This document shows, piece by piece, positions 46,678 to 58,313 of a stretch of DNA of 64,000 nt. The stretch is taken from assembly GCA_027946555.1 (NCBI GenBank), contig JAPEVC010000070.1:1-64000 (forward strand). Reading direction: 5' to 3'. The notes under the pieces were generated by a model. The model saw nothing but the letters and a program-made list of their open reading frames with translations, had not been told where the DNA came from and did not search any database. The first letter of the stretch is position 1; every line of letters begins with the position of its first letter. This DNA comes from Gnomoniopsis sp. IMI 355080 (taxonomy: Eukaryota > Ascomycota > Sordariomycetes > Diaporthales > Gnomoniaceae). The position numbers and the translations under genes were made by a program.

Positions 46678-49600
46678 TGTAGCTGGAGCCTGATATTATA
46701 TGTGTCTGTATGGCAAGTTGTCCTTCTTTGCGGGTGCAAGGTCAGGTTGAAGAGAGACAGAAAGCGAAGCACGCAGCTGGTAGTATTGTAAGAGCGAAAA
46801 GATCAGTGAAAATGTGAAATCAAGGTATCATTAATCTCTATCTCATGGCCTCGATCACGGCCGTTGCCAGATACGCAGTGTTTGTGGATATATAGCACAA
46901 GCAGTCACGACGTCAAGGTCGAACAGCAGCTTCCTGGTCCTCGACTCCTCCTCTTATACCTTGTATTTCCCTTGTTTTCCTTACCACTACCAGATTTCCT
47001 TCTTAATAACACTCTGTTGGAAGTTTGCAAATCGAGCAAAGTAAAGTAAGTATCCGAAACGGCGGGAAGCACTCCAGCTCACTATCTCAAGTGACTCCAT
47101 AGCGGTCAGAGGGTCAAATTTTGTATTACTCAACAGTCTAAGTCTGTATGCAGTGTGGTCACCTATCAAACTTAAAAATCGGTCCTCGCCATCAAGTTTG
47201 AATGACATCTGGTTGTGGAGTCTATCCGGATGCGTTCCTCCAGAATGCAGAAGCTCTCTTGGTAATAGTAGTTTCTTGACCTTCAATTCCCATCTGTAAG
47301 AGTAGTGTCTTCGGCATCTTGTTCTACACGAAGTGATGGTTGACTTGTACCAAGGTAATTACGCAAGGTGCGTGCGATCCCAGTGTACCTAAAACTGTCT
47401 TATTTCTTACGTTTGTTTCACCGCGTGCGTTGCTCCAAGAGGTGCCTGAAAATGCTATGTATTTGTCTTTCCACTTTGAGGTTGGAGGTGGCGTTTTGAA
47501 ACTGAAATGGTACACTGTGCCTTCCAAGTAGGAGCTGTGCGGCGCTCTGTACTTGGATGCCTGCTACACAGGGGTTTCGGGCTGCCCTCCAAGGTTCACC
47601 AACAGTAGGTGCTCTGCTAAACTTTAGCATCCCACAGCCCGACATACTTAACTCTAGGACATATAGACACAGGATGAAGCAGTATAGTGTCGGAAATGCA
47701 GAAATATCCCTGATCCGTTACTTGGAAAGAAAATTGTAAAATTCACAAATCATAAACTGGCATGTTGCCTTGCCAGGCATGCTTGCGCGATGCAACGCAC
47801 AGATGAAGGTCATCTCTCTTCTTCGCATTTCGACTTTCATCATCCTTGACATCGTCATGTGTTGGTTGTTATTGGATTGAGCTCTAGAGATGATAAAACC
47901 CTGGAAACCTTATGTAGGGAGGTGCTCCAGCAGCTGTCTCAAAGGAGAACGGGACCTAAGATTATCAGACAGAGAGGGGCGTCCAGCAGTGCAGCGACCT
48001 CCACGCACCCTTCCTCTGACTTTCAAACAACAAGTGATAGAGGTTGTGAAAAACCCCTGAGACTTTGAAAGAAGTCTCTCACGTAATTCCACCTCACGTA
48101 ATCGAGGGTTCCATGTCATCTGAAGAGATGGTCCACGTGGCGATGATGATAGCTGCCACCCTTCTGAAATCTTGTGGTAAGGAGCAAGTGATGCCGCGAT
48201 CACAGTGGTGAAGACCAGGAAACTATTGAAATTTCGTTACCCAGAGAAATGGTTTCGGGGAATTCATGGATATGAGCACGTATATTTGTCACTTTAACAA
48301 CTCTTATGGACTTGTTGGGCGTTGTCAGTCGTGTATACCGGACTGACTACCTAGCACCCAGGTAGGTATTACCACGTAACAGAAACTCAAGAGTAGGTCA
48401 TTTATTACTCGGTGGGATGAAGGAAGGCTGATGGCTCCAGAGTACTGCCATGACCATCTTACAATGAACTTTGTAATCGAATAGTTGGGACACAACGTAT
48501 TCGATACGTACCAAACCCCCCCCCCCTGCCACAAGGGCCATCTCGAAATAACGGCAAAACCGGTGGAAGGACCTCTCGGCCCACAAAGCCAAACAAATTC
48601 TACAGTACCGATGGATCTTCCAAAATATACTGAACTCTATTCACCGAGTGACTCATTAATGGCAACGCCGCACTGATATCAGGTAAGCTTTGCGTGGCCA
48701 CTCTCCCGAGTGCATTCAGACCGGCTGTCAGACGCTGTGCATGCTGACGAGTCAACTCGGGCAAAGTTGTACCGCGAGTCTGACAGCACCATCCAAATAG
48801 GCCTCCACAACTGCGACGCATACATTTGAAAATCTTGCCATATTTCGTAATGCGGTGTGTTGGACAGCGCTTGTCATACGCGGAATGTGGTGCAACATAA
48901 TGAAGGGTCCGGCTCCAATACTCTTTTTATAGTTGATGACCGTCTCACACAAACTCTCGAGCTTTGGAACCAGTCGTCCCTTACAATGATGCGAATAAAT
49001 GGTCATTTTCAGCCAGTTCAGTGAACCCGGCAGTCGCGATCCCGTCCCAAGCATATCTCGAGAAGGAGTGGCATAGGCCGCCTCACATTGAGAAACGTCC
49101 AGCTCGTGAACATTACTTTCCTCAAAACGTGACACCCGGTCACGGACGTGTACAGGAATCAACTCTCAACGTCACAATTGCTCGCTTGCTCGACTGCTTC
49201 CCAAACCTCGATCGGGCGGGACAGTTGGAACCAGTCGAGCTGATGAGGTCCTACGGTCCACATGTATTTGGTTTGATGCGTACCTATCTGGATCAGAAAC
49301 ACAACAAATCAGTCATCGGGGAAGCAAAGACCAGCGCAGCCTATCAATCTACTGGTTGTGGTCCCAAGAAACGCTGAAGCGCAAGCTCGAGGATCGAATT
49401 TGCTAATTGGCCTATGACGAGAGGCACCACAAATCGAGCACGAGATTCTAAGGCCGATCACCGTGGATTTCCTAGGTACTCACTCTGTGCTGAGGTGGCG
49501 AGCTGGACTTCTAGGAGCTGGTCTGAAAAGGAGGCAACGTTTGGATAAGTCAACTGTGCTTGCCATCCGAGACACGTGGATCAGGCGTTGAAGTCGGGTT

Positions 49601-49794
49601 GTCGGACAAGCTGTGACCAGCCATTGGCGTACCGACGGGCCTAGAATCTAGAGCAGCTCGTGGAAGGCAAGGAACCTTCTGAGGGCTATGTGAAGGCTAC
49701 CTGGAAGCCAATATCACAGAAAAACCAGAGAACACCGATCGGAAACTCCCAAACTGGGCTATTCCGCCACGCCGCATTCATCCCGTTGCTCGAA
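46678..49794. other. 3.1-kb gene-poor region
   Basis: Nothing firmly coding. A C11 run lies at 48516-48526 and a TACCTAGCACCCAGGTAGGTA element at 48349-48369. A minus-strand ORF at 48752-49162 (with SLNWLKMTIYSHHCKGRL) looks protein-like but has no clear start or relatives I recognise; it may be a gene relic. Confidence 0.45.
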
Positions 49795-50160
49795 ATGCGC
49801 GGGCCACCACCACTGCTCCCTGTAATTCATCCCCACCTGGCATTCCTCGCCGTCTTTCTGCTCAGGACTGCGGCCTCGAGTGCTGGCAGCATCTCACATC
49901 AAAATCACGGGGCATTGTCTGATCCAATGCCTACCAACGATGGCAGTACGGGAGCAGCCGCTCGAGGTACCCAGTCGATGGACGTCATTGGGTCCCAACC
50001 GGTGACGGTACAGCTCGGGGCAGGTTTCATTGTGGGCTGTGTCATTGGTGTGATCGTATATGGGGCGACGAGAGTAGGCTTGAGGCTGATGCAGGGATGT
50101 TCGATGCCGAGGCCAGGAAGGAGGACGAGGAGACGGGAAGACGAGGCTGTGTTAGTGTAG
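49795..50160 (+). CDS. Small membrane protein, hypothetical
   Basis: The ATG at 49795 begins MRGPPPLLPVIHPHLAFLAVFLLRTAASS, a hydrophobic segment that could be a signal peptide or anchor. A hydrophilic stretch follows, then one clear membrane helix (LGAGFIVGCVIGVIVYGATRVG) and a strongly basic tail (PRPGRRTRRRED); 121 aa. The frame is open from 49660, but the first 45 residues look unlike protein. I do not recognise the family. It is convergent with the kynurenine monooxygenase gene, 185 bp apart. Confidence 0.42.
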   Translation: MRGPPPLLPVIHPHLAFLAVFLLRTAASSAGSISHQNHGALSDPMPTNDGSTGAAARGTQSMDVIGSQPVTVQLGAGFIVGCVIGVIVYGATRVGLRLMQGCSMPRPGRRTRRREDEAVLV

Positions 50161-50345
50161 GTGTGAAGGGGGTTCGATGCTGTAAATTTTGCTGTTGTAA
50201 ACGTCGACTTGAATACCCATAGACTGATTTGGCTTTCGAATGGCGCGCGTTGCTTGCTTTTGCAGCCCCCTTGAGCGGATGAAATGAGTATTTTCGCTTT
50301 AATAGTACATATACAATTTTGCCACCTCTCGTTGTTCCGTCACCA

Positions 50346-51945
50346 TTACCGTTTGAGGTAGACTGCGGCAGCCTCGACCAGCCCTCTGGCAGCCGCCTCG
50401 ATACTTCTCCTCTGCTTGAACCACAGCAGCGCAGCACCAACCACCAAAGGTACACCTACTGCGCCATAAAACCCCCTCATCAACATCTTGCCTTGGTATT
50501 CGCTTTTCGCAATGACCTCCGAGTACCGCTCGTTACTAAAGCTGACCCGTGAGTATTTTGTTGTCCACCCCAGGCTCGGCAAGTATTTGTTCAGGCTTTC
50601 CTCGAGAAACTTGCGCAGCCTGTATGTGGGGCTCAAGACGCTCGCGCGCATCTCGACGTAATTCTGCAGCGCTAGGTCATTGATGCTGTGGGCATCCGGC
50701 ACACGATACGCAGTGTACTCGTCCAAGGCCCGCGCGCGCTGCTCGGCGGGGTACTTGTCGAGGAATTCGAAAAGGGTTCGCACGTCCTCAAGACCAGCGT
50801 TCATGCCCTGGCCATAGAAAGGCACCATTGCGTGCGCGGCGTCACCCACCAGCGCGACGGACGAGCCGAAGTGGTGCGGCTTGCACTTGATGGTGATGAG
50901 CGGCAGGTGCGGGTTACGCTCGAAGGAGGCGACGAGGTCGGCGGCGGGGATGAGTGCGGTCACGCCGGGGAAGTAATGGTCGAAGAAGGCGGGGACGCGC
51001 GAGGTGTCGGCTTCGAGGTAGGTGTATTTCTCCTGGGGCGCAAAGAGCGTGCAGGTGAAGGTGCCGTCTTCGCTGGGGATGGCGATGAACATGAACTCCT
51101 GGCCCGGCCAGATGTGCAGGTGGTTGGGCGAGATGCGGAACTGGTCCATGGGCTTGGAAGAGTCGTAGGTGGGTTTGGGCTGGATCTGGAACTCGCACCA
51201 TAGGGTGTCGATGTATCGCTGCTCGTAGTCCAGACGGGTGAATTTCATCAGGTGATAGCGCACAGCGGAGTGAGCGCCGTCAGCGCCAATCATAAAGTCG
51301 AAGCCAACCTCAATTTCCTTGGGTCCGCCAGGTGCGTCCTTCACCTCGAACCAGGCCTTGTTCTTCCGGAAGTCTGCGCCTGCGAGTTTGTGGTTGAAGC
51401 AGAACTTGACGTTGGGCATCTCCTCGAGCACGTCGAGGAGACGCTTGTTGAGACCGCCTCGATCCACGGCGTAAATTGTCTAGCAGGTTGTGTGAGCAGC
51501 TCGAAAGTCCTCTTTGTAGAATGCAAAAAAGAGAGAGAACTCACCCGTCCGTGAACGTCGTAGTCCTGTGCATCCTCGTAAAGCTCCCCGTTCGCCTTCT
51601 TGCCGTGAATCATGCGACCTCTCATGGGGATTGTTGCTGCCAGCACGTGGTCGAGCAGTTTGCGTTCTCCGTCTTTCGCCTTTGGCTCAGCATTTTGCAT
51701 GGCTGTGATGCCTCGGCATGAGAGAGCCAAGTTGATGGACTTTGTGAAATTCAGCGGAACTGTCGAGGCAAGACGCAGGTCTGTTTTGGAATCAGCAACG
51801 GCGCCTCTTGAAAGTGATGTTATGTCTACATACCATTTCTCAGCTCATATATCTCGACATCATACCCTCTTTGCGCCGAGTATAGCGCTGCCAAAGAGCC
51901 GACAGGGCCAGCGCCAACGATGATGACTTTTATTTTGGCAGACAT
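50346..51945 (-). CDS. BNA4: Kynurenine 3-monooxygenase
   Basis: Three exons: 51945-51834, 51780-51545 and 51479-50346, with introns of 53 and 65 bp; 493 aa. The start MSAKIKVIIVGAGPVGSLAAL contains the FAD dinucleotide-binding motif GxGxxG, followed by IYELRNDLR. Further flavin-hydroxylase motifs are FMIGADGAHSAVRYHL and ALVGDAAHAMVPFYGQGMNAGLED. A hydrophobic C-terminal helix (FYGAVGVPLVVGAALLWF) matches the outer-mitochondrial-membrane anchor of KMO. It hydroxylates L-kynurenine to 3-hydroxykynurenine with NADPH and O2 in the tryptophan-to-NAD pathway. The second splice joins DVHGR / TIYAVDRGGLN, a conserved run. The gene is divergent from MAP1 and shows no defects. Confidence 0.95.
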
Positions 51946-52841
51946 TGTGTAATTGTGGTGACGATATTGTAGGCGTGTTGAAGAAGAACAAGAATAGCAA
52001 CACCTTCCAGAGTTTAACGGCCGTACAAATAGTTACTGCTGAGAGTCAATTTGTGTATATATAAGTCAGTTCCGGTGTAGGACCCTGTACTGTACGCATC
52101 ATGAGGCGGAACTCGGAAGGGCGGAACTTGGCGATTTTGGGACCGAGTACTTCGGAACAAACTTTACTGGGTTTTGATGACCACACGAGACCACCATCCC
52201 AAGCACAGCAGTCTGGTGGACACCTAACCGGCGGCACGGCTGCAGATTTCCAGGGATTGTCAAAAAAATTTATGCTAGGAAGCGTGTGTCAAAAAGCCAA
52301 TTCGTCCAGTCAGACGGACTCTCATGGTCAGAGATGTATGTCTTTGACTTTGTCTTCTGTCTTCCCAAAGTCAATCAAGAATGTCGACACTTTTCTGTTG
52401 CACGGCTATTGCCGGTCAACGGTACGGTCCCTTCCTGCTGGGTCCCTGGGACCCTTCTCCTACTACATTAGATCAGCAGGGCTATCAAGTCACTAATGCA
52501 GCCCTGCAAGCTTATGTAACACCTCTCGCGTCTACAGGTTCGCGCCGCGGGGTACGCTGGGGCTCGCAAACCCCTGCAGTTTATTGCTGCAGGTGGTAAG
52601 ACTCGAATCTCACCAAAAAAAAGATCAATTCCTCTTCTGATCACCATCAGGACTGTGCCACATTTTGGAGTAATACCGCGCTTGCACAGGCCTCACTGCT
52701 TCTCTCAATCCTTGCTTGACTGGAGAGTCAATACAAGTGTCCGGCGAGACTACTTGACTTCAATCTTGGGCCGATCACCTTCCATATCTCCCCATCATAC
52801 CACAACCGCTTAGACGACCACTACAAGCAAAGACATTGATC
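51946..52841. promoter_or_regulatory. divergent intergenic region KMO / MAP1
   Basis: About 0.9 kb containing both promoters. No gene is seen. A TATATATAAG sequence at about 52054-52063 is a possible TATA element for KMO. Confidence 0.4.
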
Positions 52842-54295
52842 ATGGCCCAAGAACCTCCCACCAAGCGCAAGTGCCTGAGCGCCGACTGCGAAAATGATGC
52901 TGGTTCCCTCCAGTGCCCGACATGTCTGAAGCTCGGGCTCAAGGATAGCTTCTTTTGCTCCCAGGACTGCTTCAAGAAGAACTGGGTCAGTCTTTCCATG
53001 CCCGAGTCCTACATGTCGCAAACGTGGCCCTTGGTGTCGCGCATTCATAGAGTACTGACAGCAGTTATACAGGGCACCCACAAGGCTATGCACAAGACAG
53101 AAACCAGTATTGTCCATCACCTCTTCCCGCCGAAAGTAGTATCTAAACCTGATCCAGAGACCGGCGACTTTAACCCCTTCCCGAACTTCTCCTACACCGG
53201 CCCCCTGCGACCCGTCTACCCTCTCTCCGCAAAGCGCGAAATTCCCAAGTCGATTCCATGGCCAGACTACGCCACCGATGGCATCCCCAAGCTCGGCGCG
53301 CGATCCCTCATGAACCGGAACAAGGTCGAACAGCTAGACAAGAAGGGCCAGGACGCCATGCGCAAGGTCTGCCGTTTAGCAAGAGAGGTCCTCGACATTG
53401 CGGCCGCTGCACTCCGACCTGGAGTTACGACGGACGAGATCGACAAGATTGTGCACGAGGAGTGTATCAAGCGTAATGTGAGTGCGATCGCGATCCGTCG
53501 GGAAAGCCTGGACAATTGGAAGCTCCACTGGCAGGAGAACGGAAAGATTTTGGGTCTCTACTGACACGAGCGCAGTCCTACCCATCGCCCCTGAACTACA
53601 ACCACTTCCCCAAGTCCGTATGCACTTCCGTTAACGAGGTCATCTGTCACGGCATTCCCGACCGACGCCCTCTGCAAGACGGCGACATTGTCAACCTGGA
53701 CGTTACCCTCTACCACGAGGGCTACCATGGCGATCTCAACGAGACGTATTATGTAGGCGATAAGGCCCGCGCAGACCCCGACACCGTGCGTGTGGTGGAG
53801 GCTGCGCGTGAGTGTCTGGACGAGGCCATCAAGCTGGTCAAGCCAGGAACGCTGTTCCGCGAGTTTGGCAACGTGATTGAGAAGCACGCCAAGAGCAAGA
53901 ACTGCAGCGTCATTCGCACCTACGTGGGCCACGGCATCAACACAATTTTCCATTGCCCGCCCAACATCCCCCACTACGCCAAGAACAAGGCGGTAGGTGA
54001 ATGCAAGCCGGGTATGACGTTCACAATTGAGCCCATGATTGCGCTGGGCAAATATCGTGATGTGACTTGGCCGGATAATTGGACAAGTGCGACCGTGGAT
54101 GGAAAGAAGACTGCTCAATTTGGTATGTGGAACGAACCCGATAATTAATCCCTTGTCTATCCCCCTAAGTACTGACCTTTTCGTTCAGAACAAACACTGC
54201 TTGTGACGGAGACTGGGGTGGAAATCTTGACAGCACGCCTGCCCAACTCTCCAGGTGGCCCTATACCGATGCCTGAACCGGCAGCATCCACATAG
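52842..54295 (+). CDS. MAP1: Methionine aminopeptidase 1
   Basis: Four exons: 52842-52985, 53073-53477, 53576-54122 and 54189-54295, giving 400 aa. An in-frame ATG at 52836 would add two residues. The N-terminal C6H2 zinc finger has Cys 11, 16, 25, 28, 39 and 43, and the first intron lies just before its His pair (NW / GTHKAMHK). The pita-bread catalytic domain carries the five metal ligands in LDVTLYHEGYHGDLNE (two Asp), YVGHGINTIFHC (His), TIEPMIALG (Glu) and FEQTLLVTE (Glu). It removes initiator methionine from nascent cytosolic proteins, and the zinc finger helps ribosome association. Intron 1 is 87 bp, a multiple of three, and stop-free, so retention would give a 29-residue insert. The last splice joins QF / EQTLLVTE. 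Confidence 0.95.
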
Positions 54296-55301
54296 CCATG
54301 ACCGAACCCTCCTAGTCAGGCGAAGGAATGACGGTTGATGTGCATCTCTGGATGCTATGTAGTGGATCGGGTCTGAGTTATTCAGTCTATAGACTCTAGC
54401 ATTGCATGGCATCGAAGAGGAGCCACTCACTCAATTTCTGGCAACTCACACTGCCTGTGCTTCTTTTAGTGAATACCTCAATGCAGCATAGCTCAGCCAG
54501 GATTGTTGCGGGCGATGGAGATGTCACATTAGAGGTAGAACTGTAAAGTATGTATGGCACTGTAGCGCGGTGCCGCTTAACCAAGCTTGCCTGGCTTGCT
54601 TGACAATCACCAACACGTAGGGGCTACACAACAGCCCACTGGGACCGAGAGTCATCTAGCCCTGGAAACCCCTGCTGTCCACGACACTGAGCAGGGTTTG
54701 GAGCGAGACTCACGTCAAGCAGATGCAGAAAATTTGCCAGGGAAATGTACACCTCACGCTGAGAAATGAACCTGCCCAGACAGCACGAGGAGCCATCTCC
54801 GAGGGTAATGTGATCATAGGTCCGTGGATCCAGACCGCGGATAACAAGATTGCTGATCTTAAACACCACTACGGTTGAGTTCAAGTGATGGACTAATAAA
54901 ACGAGCCACTAGCGCTCCACACAGTCTGCCAAGCTCTGGCCCAAACTATTCCTATTCCCATTTGGTATATCGGACCGCGAGAGTATGCCTACTCTCATAT
55001 ATAGACATATATAAGCGCGCAAGCCTCCCTTGTTCATCCATCTTTGCAACGCAGAGTTCGGCAACGAAAAGCTTCTCTGATGTAGATTATAAACATGCAC
55101 AACGCCCAGCGCCTCCCCGTTCCCGGACCAGTGAGGTCATGAGTGCAGTGTTTCGAAAGGTTCTAACCCTATACTAGCCATGCCGGTGCCCGATCATCCG
55201 CCAGTCACAAACGCCTATTTCAATCCCCCATGTCATGTGAACGCCGTTGTATCAGTCTGGCCCATTGACCCGTATTTAACCCAATGCCGTGTTCTAAGAT
55301 T
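54296..55301. other. spacer containing a P450 relic
   Basis: About 1 kb between MAP1 and CTP synthase. The only protein-like content is the cytochrome P450 fragment at 54624-54884, listed separately. Confidence 0.5.
54624..54884 (-). pseudogene. cytochrome P450 C-terminal fragment (heme-binding region)
   Basis: A minus-strand frame reads LDPRTYDHITLGDGSSCCLG, then RFISQREVYISLANFLHLLDVSLAP. This resembles the P450 heme loop: Gly-x-Gly-Ser-x-x-Cys-x-Gly, preceded by DPxTYDH and followed by an Arg/Gln helix with a leucine-rich run. The first aromatic of the loop is replaced (L for F). No upstream P450 sequence (ExxR, PERF) is visible nearby, so this is a remnant of about 60 residues. It could alternatively be chance, but the run of matches makes that less likely. 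Confidence 0.5.
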
Positions 55302-57595
55302 CTAGAAATTTAAATGTTGGACGCCATTGATACCATTTGTGACCTTGGCTGCCGTTGCAAGACCCTCCTTAAGGATCTTGTCGAGGCAGCCCGCACTTGC
55401 GGCGATAAAGCCGAGGTATGGGCTCTGTACCAGTAATTAGTCGGTGATAATCTCTGGAAGGGAGACAATTTCTCAAACTCACGCTCGGGTTTAGCACCTT
55501 GGACTGGTACTCAGCGTGAAACTGTGTGCCCACGAAGTACGGGTGGTCCTTAATCTCGAAGATCTCCATCCGCTGACCCGTCTCATCTTTTCCGACGAAG
55601 TGCAGACCAGCAGCCTCCAGCTTGCCGATGTACTCCGGGTTGATCTCATATCGATGACGATGTCTCTCCTCAATCTCCTGAGCGCCGTCGTAGAGACCTC
55701 GGATTTTGGACCACTCGCTGTCGGGCTGGAAGACGGTCTTCCTAGATCCGAGACGCATTGTCCCTCCCATGTTGTGCTTATCAAGCTCTGGCATGGAAAT
55801 TACAACACAGTCGCTGGCAGTAGCATTGAACTCTTCCGAGTTGGCGGTCGGAAGGTTGCAGACATCGCGGGCGAACTGGATGGCGGCGGTTTGAAAGCCG
55901 AGGCAAACCTGGTGTCGAGTTAGCACTATATACGATTTGACAAGAACGTTGCTGGGTTTCACATACTCCCAAGAAGGGTGTTCTGTTCTCCCGAGCAAAT
56001 TTAGATGCCAGCATCATGCCCTCGGTACCACGCACACCGAAGCCACCGGGAACAATGATACCCGAGGCGCTCCGCAGCTCTTGCCATGCTTTGTTGTACT
56101 TGTCCTCTTCAGCGGCCTTTGCTGGCTCCTCAAGGTGCTCGGCATCGACCCAGATCAGGTTCAACTTCCGTCGCAGATGCATGGAGGAGTGCTCAAGAGA
56201 CTTCACTACCGACAAGTAGGCATCGTGCGTCTCCACGTACTTCCCCACCAAAGCGATGTCAATGGAAGACTCCTGCTCCTGGGTGACCACCACCTTCCAG
56301 TGCTCCCAGAGCTGAGCACCCTTGACCACGTTCGCATGGGGAATTGCCATAAGGCCGAGGTTGAGTCTGGTTCGTAGGAGAGAAAGAAGTTTCTGTTGTT
56401 CCAATAGGATAGGAACTTGGTAGACGGTCGGCATATCGCGGACGACGAGGATCTGGTCGATTTCCACAGAACAGTGCAGGGCAAGCTTGGCGACAGTAGC
56501 ACCTGCAAGAGGTGTTTCGCAGCGACAGGCGACCTGAATTTTGATGAGCCAAGTTCGACCTTTGCAGTGGTAGAGCACTTTATACTTACAAGATCCGGGA
56601 TCAAGCCATAGCTACGAACAGACTTCACAGCATGTTGTGTAGGCTTTGTCTTCTGCTCTCCGTGGATGGTGGGCACGTAGGAGACATGGATGGTCATGAA
56701 ATTGGTGCTTCCCTCCTCGTGACGCAGCTGTGTGAGTGCTTCGACGAAGGGCATGCTCTCGATATCACCGACGGTGCCTCCGAGCTCGATGATGCACACA
56801 TCCGGTTCCTCGTCGGATCCATCCACTGGCACCCGGGCAACTCGTTTAATCCAATCCTTGATGGCGTTTGTGACGTGTGGAACGCTGTGGCTGTCAGCCG
56901 GGGCTTGAAGGCACTACAAGGCAGTCATGAAGATGTCGAGCACGCGACTAAAATTTGCTGTTGCATATGGGAAGATACGCACATTTGAACAGTTTTCCCG
57001 AGGTAATCACCGCGGCGTTCCTTTTGGATGACCTGAGGACTATTAGGAGATCATCTTTAGTTGTGGACATGAGGCTACACACGTGTTGATAGATTTTGCC
57101 AGTGGTGATGTTATTGTCACCGGCCAGGGTCACGGCGAGATATCTCTCGTAATTACCCAAGTCGAGGTCGACCTCGGATCCTAAAGACATTGTCAGTATG
57201 GCCGGACAACGGAAAAGAGAGTGATAGCAAGGAAGCATACCGGAGCGCAGAACGAAGCATTCACCGTGCTCGGCCGGGGCCATCAGGCCGGCATCGACGG
57301 AGACATAGGGATCGATCTTGACGCAGCTGACTCTCAGCCCAAGCGTCTTCAATAGCTATTGTGAAGGCTGTCAGAATCTCCTGTTTGCAATGATCTGTGT
57401 ATCGTGGCAACGAACCAGACCGGTCGAAGACGCGATAATTCCCTTTCCGACGCCTATATTGATCGATTACCATCAGCAAACACGCCACACTGGCAGAGGA
57501 TGAGAGCCCGTGTTGTAATAAATGGAATAGAATATGATGAAAATCAGATCAACCATACCGGAGATGACTCCGCCGGAAACAAGGACATAGCGCAT
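55302..57595 (-). CDS. URA7: CTP synthase
   Basis: Nine exons: 57595-57559, 57453-57416, 57355-57241, 57180-57083, 57032-56983, 56884-56590, 56533-55967, 55908-55483 and 55424-55302, giving 582 aa. The start MRYVLVSGGVISG continues across tiny exons as VGKGIIASSTGLLLKTLGLR, the P-loop and amidoligase core, followed by KIDPYVSVDAG and CIIELGGTVGDIESMPF. The C-terminal glutaminase has the nucleophile in FLGVCLGFQ and the His-Glu pair in GTQFHAEYQ. The enzyme makes CTP from UTP, ATP and glutamine in the cytosol and is feedback-inhibited by CTP. All joins were checked by phase and by family sequence; exon 2 uses a weak GTTCGT donor. HGECFVLRSGSEVD differs slightly from the common EHGEVFVL...GEVD but is not damaging. 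Confidence 0.95.
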
Positions 57596-58313
57596 TTTGA
57601 AGGCTGTGGAATTGAAACTTTGTACTGATGCTTGGAGACCAGAAGTATGGGTTCAAGAACAAGCACACAAAGGCTGGTGGGCAAAGAGAGAAGCAAAAGA
57701 TAATTGGGAGTTGGCAAACAAGAAATTTCTGAACGCGTCGCGACTCCCTTCCCCCTCAAAATTCTGGAGGGCGTCGTCGAGGGGTCCTTGCTTATCGATA
57801 AGCGCTGGTGCCTATTTTTCACAAAGCAGGGGCAACCATGAAGTATATAGCATGTGAAAAGTACCACACCGAACCCCGACGAGATACACATCAATCACAG
57901 AGATCCAGTGTCAACTTCCAGGCTCATAAACCAGGACGATCGAATTGGTTCTACACATTATCTCAATGTCATAGATAATAATGGTTGATAGGGAAACGAG
58001 ATGAGGTTGTCGGTCAATTCGAGCAGATATCTCAAACACCTTGATGCTAGACTTCACACCAAGACAGTCACAGCAAGAAGGGGGATGCCAGCCCAATTGG
58101 GAGAACATCTGGGTAACATGTTTAAATATCATTAGGGATATAGTACTTCAGAGATTTATTTAGAGGGTATTCAGGCTTATTGTAATGCTGCTGCTATGCT
58201 TTCTTAATCATGTCTGGACCAGAAAGACATTTCGTGTCCGCTCAAATGTGTACACATTTAATAGACCTAAAGTTGATCTAAAGACTCACGCCTCGAAATC
58301 AAGTCTAGTCCCT
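57596..58313. other. spacer CTP synthase promoter / ERG10 3' flank
   Basis: About 0.7 kb with no supported gene. Confidence 0.5.

Noticed and set aside
48752..49162. Minus-strand ORF with protein-like stretch
   Set aside because: No ATG in a sensible context, no recognised family; mentioned only as a possible relic.
52596..52616. Inverted repeat resembling a T-arm
   Set aside because: It forms a hairpin, but no tRNA cloverleaf can be built around it.
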